The notes: generated from the sequence alone by a model not told the origin. A stretch of 20,225 bases of DNA from a virus (IMGVR_UViG_3300009159_000424:1-20225), one strand, 5' to 3'; counted from the first letter of the stretch, positions 12,319 to 19,331 are shown. Translations and numbers: made by a program.

Positions 12319-13092
12319 ATGTTGAAAACTATGGGAAAAGAACACAGAATCTGCGAATGCTGTAAGCAGCAGTATTATGGGCAAGGAAAATTATACTGCT
12401 CTATTGGATGTCGAAACAAGGCATCAAAAGGAAAACCTCAAAAGAAAAGAAGTGATGAAACAAAATCAAAAATAAGCAAAGCACATAAGGGTAAGACTAT
12501 TAGTGATGAAGTAAAACTAAGGACATCCAATACCCAAAAAAAATTATGGGAGAATGAAGAATACAGGGAGCAGCAAAGAAGTAGCAGAGTAGGTCGCATA
12601 CAAAGCGAAGAAACTAAAAAGAAAATCTCAGATGCTCAAAAAGGAGTCCCAAAACCTTCAACTACTCTTTATAATCTAACAAGACCTAAAGTATCAGGCT
12701 GGAATCATACAGAGGAAAGTAAAAAGAAAATAGGAGAAAAAGTATCAGGAAATAAGAACGGAATGTACGGGAAAGTTCCTATATATTCAAAATACTCCTT
12801 ATATGAAAAGGGTACTACTACGATAAAGATGCGATCTACTTGGGAAGTACTTTTTGCTCAATACTTAGACAGATTAGGATCTGACTGGGAGTATGAAAAA
12901 CACACCTTTAAACTAGGAGAAAAGCACACATACACTCCAGATTTTTACTGTAATGGCACCTTTTACGAAGTCAAAGGATACTTACATCCACATTCAAAAG
13001 TAAAGATGGAACAATTTATCGAGCAATACCCTGAACATACTCTAGTACTTGTTAATAAAGCCTACCTAAAAGAATTAGGATTACTAAAATAA
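12319..13092 (+). CDS. Homing endonuclease, zinc-finger, NUMOD3 and PD-(D/E)XK-like nuclease
   Basis: 257 residues if started at 12319; a start at 12331 (MGKEHR) is equally possible. Residues 12-31 have CxxC...CxxxC, a short zinc finger. Three or more NUMOD3-type repeats follow (SDETKSKISKAHKGK, SEETKKKISDAQKG, TEESKKKIGEKVSG). The C-terminal domain has MRSTWEVLFA (Glu176), then YTPDFY (Asp208) and FYEVKGY (Glu217, Lys219), the PD...ExK pattern of restriction-type nucleases. Unlike the other two it lacks a GIY-YIG core. It lies between the kinase gene and promoter P6, interrupting an otherwise continuous early region. Its leader hairpin resembles the others. Confidence 0.88.
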   Translation: MLKTMGKEHRICECCKQQYYGQGKLYCSIGCRNKASKGKPQKKRSDETKSKISKAHKGKTISDEVKLRTSNTQKKLWENEEYREQQRSSRVGRIQSEETKKKISDAQKGVPKPSTTLYNLTRPKVSGWNHTEESKKKIGEKVSGNKNGMYGKVPIYSKYSLYEKGTTTIKMRSTWEVLFAQYLDRLGSDWEYEKHTFKLGEKHTYTPDFYCNGTFYEVKGYLHPHSKVKMEQFIEQYPEHTLVLVNKAYLKELGLLK

Positions 13093-13104
13093 ATGTAAAT
13101 TTAT

Positions 13105-13135
13105 TTGGAAATACAAAGAATAGTTCGTATATTTG
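13105..13135 (+). promoter_or_regulatory. Promoter P6, TTG-N20-TATATTTG
   Basis: TTG at 13105-13107 and TATATTTG at 13128-13135, an exact TAnnTTTG box with TTCG before it. It drives the block leading to the RNA ligase. Confidence 0.82.
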
Positions 13136-13156
13136 AGTATTAAATAAACAAAAGTT

Positions 13157-13459
13157 ATGGAAGAAACATTTGAACAATACCTACAAAGACTAAAAGACAG
13201 ACGTACAGAAGACGATTATAAGTACACTGATGAGGATTTTATCCAATATGAAGAGTACATCAGAGATTGTTGTAAAAGTGGAATGAGTGTCTATAAATGT
13301 CTTGAGTTTATGTATTTTGCAGAAAAGGATATGGATGATCAATTATTTAATAGAGAATCTAGAGAAGAAATACACTTAGAACAAATTGCTTCAAAACAAT
13401 TCCAAAAGGATTTTAATAAAGAAGTAGGAGATGTATTAGTTCAACAATTAAACAAATAA
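13157..13459 (+). CDS. Hypothetical acidic protein
   Basis: 100 residues, acidic and helical (FEQYLQRLKDRRTEDDYKY). A Cys pair lies in IRDCCKSGM. No signal peptide, no domain recognised. First gene after P6, with start context AAAAGTTATG. It is followed five bases later by the next gene. Confidence 0.76.
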   Translation: MEETFEQYLQRLKDRRTEDDYKYTDEDFIQYEEYIRDCCKSGMSVYKCLEFMYFAEKDMDDQLFNRESREEIHLEQIASKQFQKDFNKEVGDVLVQQLNK

Positions 13460-13464
13460 AAATT

Positions 13465-13896
13465 ATGAAAACAGAAATTGCAGAATTAGAAATTGACCAA
13501 CTAAAATCAGAAGGGTTGAATTTTGATTATAAGTTCACACAAGGAAATTATAATAATTACTTAAACTTATGTATTGAAAAAGAAGGTTATGATATAAAAA
13601 CAATTATATCAAAATTAAAACAAAATGAGAAAATTATTTTTTCACTTAATTTAGGTGATAACTTTAATGGTTCAAAAGACCAAAAAGAAGGTAGCATTTA
13701 TTGGAAACATCCACAACATGGTTTGTGCGTTAGAGTTCAGTCAAGTGAAAAAAGTTTACAAGAATGGTCTTATGAATTAGAAAAAATATTCTCTTTAAAA
13801 CCTTCTGATTATATTGATGTGGAATTACCACCTTTTGATGATTTGGATGATGATGGTAATTACATTGGAACTGACCCAAAATTTAAAAAGAAATAA
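13465..13896 (+). CDS. Hypothetical protein, acidic C-terminus
   Basis: 143 residues. Central strands (KIIFSLNLGDNF) and a tail rich in Asp (PPFDDLDDDGNYIG) ending in KFKKK. No known motif; cytoplasmic. Part of the P6 operon, three bases before the RNA ligase OB-domain gene. Confidence 0.76.
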   Translation: MKTEIAELEIDQLKSEGLNFDYKFTQGNYNNYLNLCIEKEGYDIKTIISKLKQNEKIIFSLNLGDNFNGSKDQKEGSIYWKHPQHGLCVRVQSSEKSLQEWSYELEKIFSLKPSDYIDVELPPFDDLDDDGNYIGTDPKFKKK

Positions 13897-13899
13897 GAA

Positions 13900-14223
13900 A
13901 TGGAAAACAATAATTCAGTTTGCTTCATAGCAAAAATAAACGAAGTAAAAGCAATCGAAGGAGCTGACAACATCGAACAAGCAGTTATCGGAGGATGGAA
14001 TACGATTGTAAAAAAAGGAACACATCATGCAGGACAACTAGTAATAGTAGCAACTACTGATGCAGTTATCCCTGTAGAACTTTCTGACAAGTTTGGTGTA
14101 ACTAACTACCTAAGAAAAGGACAAAGAGTTAGAACTGTAAAACTAAGAGGAGTTTATTCTGAATGCTTAGTAATACCAATCACTCCTGACATGAGATTAA
14201 CTACTCAGAGGGTCAAGACATGA
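13900..14223 (+). CDS. N-terminal OB-fold part of a DraRnl-type RNA ligase (separate frame)
   Basis: 107 residues resembling the N-terminal OB domain of Deinococcus-type (Rnl5) RNA ligases: FIAKINEVKAIEGADNIEQ, GWNTIVKKGTHHAGQLVIV, then VRTVKLRGVYSECLVIP. In that family this domain precedes the nucleotidyltransferase on one chain. Here it ends in its own TGA, overlapping the ATG of the next gene (ATGA at 14220-14223). The last 11 or so residues (DMRLTTQRVKT) do not look like the family, while the -1 frame does. So this is either a coupled two-gene enzyme, a frameshifted gene or a sequence error. Confidence 0.8.
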   Translation: MENNNSVCFIAKINEVKAIEGADNIEQAVIGGWNTIVKKGTHHAGQLVIVATTDAVIPVELSDKFGVTNYLRKGQRVRTVKLRGVYSECLVIPITPDMRLTTQRVKT

Positions 14224-15023
14224 TGGTAAAACTTGGTATTGTGAAATACGAACCACCAGTTAAACAAATCCAACTTGCCTCAGGTAGAAAGATTAAGTGG
14301 AGAGACAATCAAAACTTCCACATCTACTACAAATTCCCAAACCTTAAAAACGTTGAAGGAATGTTTACAGAAGAAGATGAAGTTCAAATCACTAGAAAGA
14401 TTCACGGTACAAATGCTAGATACGGTATTGTAAAGAAAAGTAAATTAACATTCTGGGATAAAGTAAAAAAATTCTTAAGAATTGCTGATGAGTGGATTGA
14501 CTACGAATACATTTATGGTTCACATAATTGTGAGAAAGGAAGTGACTCTCAAGGATTCTATTCAACTGACGTTTGGAGAACAATTGCTGAAAAGTATGAT
14601 ATCAAAGCAAAGCTTCTAGAAGGAGCAAAGTGTAGAGGTGTAGAGAATTTAGGAGCAGGAATTATCCTTTATGGAGAAATTTATGGAGCTGGTATTCAAA
14701 AGAACTATGAATATGGTTTAAAAGATATTGAGTTTGCAGGTTTTGATATTAAGATAGATGGAGAATACCTAGCATCAGAAACAACAGAAATCCTAATCAC
14801 AGAGTTATTCAAACTTCCTCATGTACAAGTTCTCTATAATGGAATTTGGAATCAAGAAATTCAAGATAATTATATATTCAACAACTTCATTCCAGGGACT
14901 AAAACTCCTCACGAGGGAATAGTTATAAAGCACATATCTGGAGATCGTAAAAAGGTAGCAAAGGTAATCAATCCTGAATATTTAATTGCATCAGAGAAGC
15001 ACGATTATGGCGACAGCCACTAG
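14220..15023 (+). CDS. RNA ligase, nucleotidyltransferase domain
   Basis: 267 residues. LGIVKYEPP (5-13) is the family's entry motif. Motif I is KIHGTN (Lys60, the AMP acceptor), followed by LYGEIYGAG (150-158, motif III), FAGFDIKIDGEYL (172-184, IIIa), EGIVIK (232-237, IV) and KKVAKVI (244-250, V). The catalytic set is complete. The enzyme seals 3'-OH/5'-phosphate breaks in RNA. The frame is open upstream of the ATG back to 14190 and reads NYSEGQD, which suits the family linker, so the ORF may once have been joined to the OB-domain frame. Together with kinase, phosphoesterase and cREC genes it suggests tRNA repair. Confidence 0.9.
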   Translation: MMVKLGIVKYEPPVKQIQLASGRKIKWRDNQNFHIYYKFPNLKNVEGMFTEEDEVQITRKIHGTNARYGIVKKSKLTFWDKVKKFLRIADEWIDYEYIYGSHNCEKGSDSQGFYSTDVWRTIAEKYDIKAKLLEGAKCRGVENLGAGIILYGEIYGAGIQKNYEYGLKDIEFAGFDIKIDGEYLASETTEILITELFKLPHVQVLYNGIWNQEIQDNYIFNNFIPGTKTPHEGIVIKHISGDRKKVAKVINPEYLIASEKHDYGDSH

Positions 15024-15040
15024 CAAAAAATAATTACAAA

Positions 15041-15066
15041 AAGGCTTGTTTATTCAAGTCTTTTTT
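15041..15066 (+). terminator. Intrinsic terminator fused to promoter P7
   Basis: AAGGCTTG (15041-15048) and CAAGTCTT (15055-15062) make eight pairs with one G-T, followed by a T run to 15066. It starts with the same AAGGCTTG as the terminator at 10623, and again the promoter's TTG (15046-15048) is inside the arm. Confidence 0.87.
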
Positions 15067-15076
15067 CGTATATTTA
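15046..15076 (+). promoter_or_regulatory. Promoter P7, TTG-N20-TATATTTA
   Basis: TTG at 15046-15048 and TATATTTA at 15069-15076 with TTCG before the box. Drives 15094 and the secreted-protein block. Confidence 0.82.
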
Positions 15077-15093
15077 AGTATAAAATAAAAGTT

Positions 15094-15258
15094 ATGAGAG
15101 GAAAAAGAATTTACTGTGAAGATATATCACCCACTATAAAATCAATTAGAACATCTAAGAACCATGGAAAAACAGTGGAGATACACGGTCAACAGTATGA
15201 ATATGTGGGAGACGATATGTTATTCTGTTTAAAAACTTTTCGCATTAAAAAACTATGA
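15094..15258 (+). CDS. Small protein, 54 residues, unknown function
   Basis: Starts MRGKRIYCEDISPTIKS. A longer frame begins at 15046, but that piece is the promoter and terminator, so 15094 is the start. Its basic C-terminus overlaps the start of the next gene by four bases. Not recognised. Confidence 0.72.
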   Translation: MRGKRIYCEDISPTIKSIRTSKNHGKTVEIHGQQYEYVGDDMLFCLKTFRIKKL

Positions 15259-15728
15259 ATTATACAATACTCTTAATAATGCTACTTTTTCCGCTTGGAT
15301 GCGATAAACAGTACCCCACCACTATACCTATAGAATATCAATACAGTTATAGCGAACAAGAATTAGATTTAATGGATATTACAAATCAATATAGAGAAAG
15401 TCTACAACTAAGTACATTAACCCCTATTGAACATATAGGTCATTTATGTGAAGAACATAATCTATACATGATTAAAGAAGATACAATAACACATGATTAT
15501 TTTTATGATAGGCAAATAAATTTACAACAATTATATAGAGCAACTAGAGTTGGAGAAATATTAGCGTACAACTACCAAACTAACCAAGCAGTATTACAGG
15601 CCTGGATTAATAGTCCAATTCATTTTGCAACATTAACAAGACCTGGGTATACTAATTTTGGTGTATCAATAGTAACGAATCCTAGTAACAAGAAAAAGTA
15701 TTATACATTTATTTTTATTGCCAAATGA
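15255..15728 (+). CDS. CAP/SCP-like domain lipoprotein
   Basis: 157 residues. The signal MNYTILLIMLLFPLGC has its lipobox Cys at 16. The rest resembles the CAP (SCP/PR1) fold seen in bacterial secreted proteins: LMDITNQYRESLQL, IGHLCEEHNLYM, THDYFYDR, GEILAYN, QAWINSPIHFATL, then YTNFGVSIV and YYTFIFI. The two family histidines (THDYF and PIHF) and the Glu in GEI are kept. Bacterial CAP proteins are extracellular; functions vary and are mostly unknown. Starts with a four-base overlap with the previous gene and overlaps the next by four bases, so translation is likely coupled. Confidence 0.85.
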   Translation: MNYTILLIMLLFPLGCDKQYPTTIPIEYQYSYSEQELDLMDITNQYRESLQLSTLTPIEHIGHLCEEHNLYMIKEDTITHDYFYDRQINLQQLYRATRVGEILAYNYQTNQAVLQAWINSPIHFATLTRPGYTNFGVSIVTNPSNKKKYYTFIFIAK

Positions 15729-16189
15729 AAAAATTAACTTACATATTACTATGCATTGTATTAATTTCATGCAGTAATGATTCCGCACAAGAAATAGAAA
15801 ACGACTATTTATTTAATGATAGTGAATTAGAATTAATTGATATAATAAATCAACATAGAGTAGATATTAATTTAACTCAATTACAAATACTACCTCACTT
15901 AGGTTATCTTTGTTCTAAAAACAATCAAGAGATGATAGAAGCAGGGACTCTATGTAATTGCCATTTTATTGAATCAGTAAATAGTATTGATGAATTATAT
16001 AATACACAATATGTAAGTCAAATCATACTTTACAACTTTAGTAATACTCAATCAGCAATGAATGCAATAATGAGTGATATTACTTCAAAAACCATAATTG
16101 AAAGAAACTACACAGATATAGGAGTATCAATAATAAAAGATCCTAATACAAACAAAAAATACTATACCGTATTAATAATAAAAAGATGA
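15725..16189 (+). CDS. Degenerate CAP-like lipoprotein, tandem paralogue
   Basis: 154 residues with the lipoprotein signal MKKLTYILLCIVLISC (Cys 16). It aligns along its length with the preceding product: SELELIDIINQHRVDINL, LGYLCSKNNQEMI, YTDIGVSII, KKYYTVLII. The family histidines are only partly conserved: THDYF is replaced by LCNCHF, and the PIHF motif is absent (TSKTII). GEILAYN becomes SQIILYN, losing the Glu. It is probably a duplicated copy that has lost the original active site and may work as a partner or decoy. It overlaps both neighbours by four bases. Confidence 0.8.
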   Translation: MKKLTYILLCIVLISCSNDSAQEIENDYLFNDSELELIDIINQHRVDINLTQLQILPHLGYLCSKNNQEMIEAGTLCNCHFIESVNSIDELYNTQYVSQIILYNFSNTQSAMNAIMSDITSKTIIERNYTDIGVSIIKDPNTNKKYYTVLIIKR

Positions 16190-16566
16190 AATATTTAATA
16201 CTATTACTTTTACTAACACAATTTACCTTTAGCCAAGAAAGAAAATACTCTTTTGAGTATAGAGAAAATAGAACACCAGACGGATGGGAAAAAGTACACA
16301 CACCAGGTGATGTAATTTTCTATGAAGATAAATATAGTAATACAGTTTCTATTATAACTGAAAATAGATTTGAGCATTTGTATGTTAAGTCAAAGCAGTT
16401 ATTTTTAAGACTAGATACTTTTTTATATACTTTAGTTGATGAAGATTATAAGGAATGTAGCTTTAGGGTAATTGTATTAGGAACATTAGATAATTTAGAA
16501 TTATACTATTATTCAGATAGGAAAGAAGAAAAGTATTATAGATTAATATTAAAAAAATGTGAGTAA
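16186..16566 (+). CDS. Secreted protein of unknown function
   Basis: 126 residues with a Sec signal peptide MKYLILLLLLTQFTFSQ, probably cleaved before ERKYSF. The mature part is beta-rich (FEYRENRTPDGWEKV, SIITENRFEHLYV) without a lipobox. Its start overlaps the preceding stop (ATGA), so it is coexpressed with the two CAP-like lipoproteins and may act in the same envelope process. It ends just ahead of promoter P8. Confidence 0.8.
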   Translation: MKYLILLLLLTQFTFSQERKYSFEYRENRTPDGWEKVHTPGDVIFYEDKYSNTVSIITENRFEHLYVKSKQLFLRLDTFLYTLVDEDYKECSFRVIVLGTLDNLELYYYSDRKEEKYYRLILKKCE

Positions 16567-16570
16567 AAAG

Positions 16571-16601
16571 TTGCTTACTTAGAATATTCTTCGTATATTT
16601 A
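16571..16601 (+). promoter_or_regulatory. Promoter P8, TTG-N20-TATATTTA
   Basis: TTG at 16571-16573 and TATATTTA at 16594-16601 with TTCG before the box; no terminator hairpin seen here. Drives the glucosaminidase gene at 16631 and the following genes. Confidence 0.82.
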
Positions 16602-16630
16602 GGTATATTAATAATTAAAAACTAAAGGTT

Positions 16631-17191
16631 ATGTTTTACAAATTCAATCAAGATACTCTTGAATTCCAAAGAGTAAAACCATCCACTTATCTAAAAGGAG
16701 GATTATTAACATTAGCAATTACTGCTATTGTAGGATTTAGCTGTTCACCAAGAGCAGTTCTAAAAGATCTAACACCAGAAGAAAAAATTATTGTTGTTAG
16801 AGAATACAATGGATTTTCAGAAAAAGCATTAGAGGATAAAATTAAATCACTCAATTTTAAATTCCCTCATATTATACTAGCTCAAACATATCAAGAGACA
16901 GGTCATTACTCCTCAATTATTTTTAGAGAGAACAATAATTTATTTGGCATGAAAGAAGCAGTAGTGAGAACTAATCTAGCAAAGGGTACTAATAGAGGAC
17001 ATGCTTATTACGATACTTGGCAAGATTCACTTATAGATTACGCTCTATACTCAGCAACATATTTATCAGATATAAAAACGGAAGGAGAGTATTTTGAGTA
17101 TTTAAGACAAAATTATGCTGAAGATAAATCATATGTTACTAGATTAAAAGCATTGATTAAAAACAATAACTTAAAAGCTAAATTTAATTAG
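16631..17191 (+). CDS. Membrane-anchored glucosaminidase (GH73-like peptidoglycan hydrolase)
   Basis: 186 residues. One membrane segment at about 22-37 (GGLLTLAITAIVGFSC), with a Cys that might be a lipobox. The catalytic domain follows: PHIILAQTYQETGHYSS with the candidate acid Glu89, NNNLFGMK (102-108), HAYYDTWQDSLIDYALY, and RLKALIK near the end. This is the N-acetylglucosaminidase fold of FlgJ/AcmA-type enzymes, which cut peptidoglycan glycan strands. It is a candidate endolysin held at the membrane until lysis, or an entry/exclusion factor. It is transcribed from P8 with start context AAAGGTTATG. No holin was recognised nearby. Confidence 0.88.
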   Translation: MFYKFNQDTLEFQRVKPSTYLKGGLLTLAITAIVGFSCSPRAVLKDLTPEEKIIVVREYNGFSEKALEDKIKSLNFKFPHIILAQTYQETGHYSSIIFRENNNLFGMKEAVVRTNLAKGTNRGHAYYDTWQDSLIDYALYSATYLSDIKTEGEYFEYLRQNYAEDKSYVTRLKALIKNNNLKAKFN

Positions 17192-17193
17192 TT

Positions 17194-17925
17194 ATGAAAA
17201 ACATACACATATTATCAACAGATAAACCAAGTAGGTTAATATTACAAACCAACAATAAATTTAGATTATCTGCAATTAAATTTAGTGGTAAAATAGCAAG
17301 TGGTGTGACTCAAAACATATACATCACTTCTGATGAAGAAATTGAATGGGATAGTTATTGGTTAAACAGAGATAATAATGTTGTTTCTAATGGAGCAATG
17401 TTTGAATTAGCAGATAAAGCACCAAGTTGCAAAAAAATCATTTTAACAACAGACCAATCATTAGATGGTGTACAAGCTATTGATGATGAGTTCTTAGAAT
17501 GGTTTGTTAAGAATCCAAGTTGTGAGGAAGTTGAAATTTTTAAATTTAAAACAAGACTTCGTGATGAATGGAGATTTGAATACAAAATCATTATTCCAAA
17601 AGAAGAACCTAAACTAGAAGAAGATGAAATTATTGATATTTCAGACCATGATGGAATAGGTAATGCAGTAGACAATCTTAATAATGAACCACCACAAGAA
17701 ACACTTGAAGAAGCTAGTAAAAATTCCAAAAACTATACTAAAGAGTCAAATGGATACCCTAAAATCCAAGCTTTTATAGACGGTGCTAAATGGCAACAAC
17801 AGAATAGTTATAGTGAGGAAGATATGGCAGAATCATTTATGGCTTGTTGGAAAGCAAATGTATCTGATGGAATTGAATGTAAATTATCATTTAAAGAATG
17901 GTTTGAACAATTTAAAAAGAAATAA
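17194..17925 (+). CDS. Hypothetical phage protein with YSEE/KEWFEQF tail
   Basis: 243 residues. The N-terminal half is beta-rich (HILSTDKPSRLILQTNNKFRL, EFKYKIIIPK type strands) with a central acidic linker (EPKLEEDEIIDISDHDG). The C-terminal tail AFIDGAKWQQQ ... YSEEDMAESF ... FKEWFEQFKKK is a module seen in many Bacteroidota phage proteins. The same tail is repeated in the next gene. Starts two bases after the hydrolase stop (TAGTTATG). Function unknown. Confidence 0.82.
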   Translation: MKNIHILSTDKPSRLILQTNNKFRLSAIKFSGKIASGVTQNIYITSDEEIEWDSYWLNRDNNVVSNGAMFELADKAPSCKKIILTTDQSLDGVQAIDDEFLEWFVKNPSCEEVEIFKFKTRLRDEWRFEYKIIIPKEEPKLEEDEIIDISDHDGIGNAVDNLNNEPPQETLEEASKNSKNYTKESNGYPKIQAFIDGAKWQQQNSYSEEDMAESFMACWKANVSDGIECKLSFKEWFEQFKKK

Positions 17926-17926
17926 G

Positions 17927-18226
17927 ATGAAACAAACAGTAATGCAAGATTTGAGAGAAGATTTAATTTTAACTCAAACATCAGCAAAAGATGCCTTAAT
18001 TGAAATTGAAAATCAAGAAATAAGAAAAGCTTGTCAAGAAGTCGTGAGATTAACTTTGAGTAGTATCATTAAAAGAATTGATGAAGAACTTTTAGAAATG
18101 GAAAAGCAACAACAAGGATATAGTGAGGAAGAAGTGTTAATAATTATAGATGATTTATTTAGACAATATGCAAATTTATTTAGAATAGATGCAAAAGAGC
18201 ATTTTTTACAATTTAAAAACAAATAA
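17927..18226 (+). CDS. Hypothetical protein sharing the YSEE tail
   Basis: 99 residues from the ATG at 17927 (MKQTVMQDLRED), right after the previous stop; a longer frame from 17783 lies inside the preceding gene and is rejected. It has a helical N-terminus and the tail QQQGYSEEEVLIIIDDLF ... AKEHFLQFKNK, matching the tail of the previous product. The DNA is also similar there (TATAGTGAGGAAG in both). Likely a recent local duplication of the tail. Confidence 0.8.
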   Translation: MKQTVMQDLREDLILTQTSAKDALIEIENQEIRKACQEVVRLTLSSIIKRIDEELLEMEKQQQGYSEEEVLIIIDDLFRQYANLFRIDAKEHFLQFKNK

Positions 18227-18230
18227 GATT

Positions 18231-18848
18231 ATGAAAGACTTTTTTGAAGATTTAAAAAACAGACCAAGACCAAACTTATTCAGAAGAATATATCTTTGGT
18301 GGTATCATGACGGAAGGTATTATCACAAATACTTTAAACAAGGGGTAAAAAATATATGGTATTGGTTCCCAATTATCTGGAAAGATAGGCATTGGGATGA
18401 CCATTATATCTTTGAAGTACTAAAACATAAACTAAAAGCACAAGCCAAATACATTGGTAATAGTGATAGGCATACAAGAGCACAGCTTGATGCTAAAAGA
18501 ATGAGACTTTGTATTAAGTTGATTGAATTAGTTCAAGACGAAACATACCAAATGGAGTATATGGATTATGCAAAAGACAGACATTGGTTTACAGATTGTG
18601 AAGACAGCCCAGGATCTTCTCTTTATAATTCAGAAGAGGTATGGGAAAAGTATGATGACTTTTTTAAAAAGTACCCTCTTGTTTATAAACAAGTATTAAA
18701 CGGAGCAGGACCATTTACTTTGAATGGTAGAAGTGAAGCTGATATGAAAAGGATTATTGCACAGAATATTGCCCATGTAAATCAGGATAGAGTACAAAAA
18801 CTTCTATTTAAAATTTTAGAAGAAAATATAAATTCCTGGTGGGATTAG
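18231..18848 (+). CDS. Conserved phage protein of unknown function
   Basis: 205 residues from 18231 (MKDFFEDLKNRPRPN). Rich in aromatic residues: LFRRIYLWWYHDGRYYHKYF, then WYWFPIIWKDRHWDD, and a helical part with HKLKAQAKYIG and KRMRLCIKLIELV. This pattern, WKDRxWD followed by a helix and a conserved CIKLIE, belongs to a family I know from many large phages, without assigned function. No membrane segment or catalytic motif. An in-frame reading from 18189 overlaps the previous gene and is rejected. Its stop directly abuts promoter P9. Confidence 0.82.
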   Translation: MKDFFEDLKNRPRPNLFRRIYLWWYHDGRYYHKYFKQGVKNIWYWFPIIWKDRHWDDHYIFEVLKHKLKAQAKYIGNSDRHTRAQLDAKRMRLCIKLIELVQDETYQMEYMDYAKDRHWFTDCEDSPGSSLYNSEEVWEKYDDFFKKYPLVYKQVLNGAGPFTLNGRSEADMKRIIAQNIAHVNQDRVQKLLFKILEENINSWWD

Positions 18849-18879
18849 TTGGTAGATCAAAATAAATTTCGTATATTTA
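18849..18879 (+). promoter_or_regulatory. Promoter P9, TTG-N20-TATATTTA
   Basis: TTG at 18849-18851, immediately after the stop of the preceding gene, and TATATTTA at 18872-18879 with TTCG before the box. It drives the cREC gene at 18897, leaving a leader of only about a dozen bases. Confidence 0.82.
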
Positions 18880-18896
18880 GATATAAAATAGAAACA

Positions 18897-19331
18897 ATGA
18901 AAAAAAGAATATACTTAGACGATGTAAGAACACCTGTATCACCAAACAATGAATGGGTGGAAGGAACACCAGAATGGACTGTTGTTCGTTCTTATGATGA
19001 GTTTGTAAGTAAAGTAATTGAGATTGGACTAGAAAATATCGAAATAATCTCTCTAGATCATGACTTAGGACCTTCAGCAATGGCTGAATGGCATTCAAAT
19101 GTATATCACAATTACGAATTAAATTATGATAATATTCAGGAGAAAACTGGAATGGATTGCACAAAATGGTTGGTTAATCAATGGCTGGATGGAGCTCCTG
19201 TTGTTGATGTTGTAATACATTCTGCAAATGCAGTTGGTAGTGCTAATATGATGGGGTATATAAACAACTACAGACATATCCATAGACTGCCTCAGAATTG
19301 TGTAAGAGTAAGAATTAAACATACAGTATAG
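18897..19331 (+). CDS. Cyclic-phosphate-processing receiver-domain (cREC) protein
   Basis: 144 residues starting at MKKRIYLDDVRTP. A reading from 18849 would translate the promoter and is wrong. Motifs: YLDDVRTP (Asp8-Asp9), SYDEF (32-36), ISLDHDLG (Asp54, His55, Asp56), TGMDC (84-88), HSAN (108-111) and G..NM (114-118). These match the receiver-like domain predicted by Burroughs and Aravind to act in RNA repair on cyclic phosphate ends; that role is a prediction, not proven here. Its presence with the kinase, phosphoesterase and ligase genes supports an RNA-repair theme. Confidence 0.86.
   Translation: MKKRIYLDDVRTPVSPNNEWVEGTPEWTVVRSYDEFVSKVIEIGLENIEIISLDHDLGPSAMAEWHSNVYHNYELNYDNIQEKTGMDCTKWLVNQWLDGAPVVDVVIHSANAVGSANMMGYINNYRHIHRLPQNCVRVRIKHTV

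Noticed and set aside
18849-18896. Alternative TTG start of the cREC gene
   Set aside because: These bases hold promoter P9, which keeps its invariant spacing; MKKRIYLDDV at 18897 is the family's natural start.
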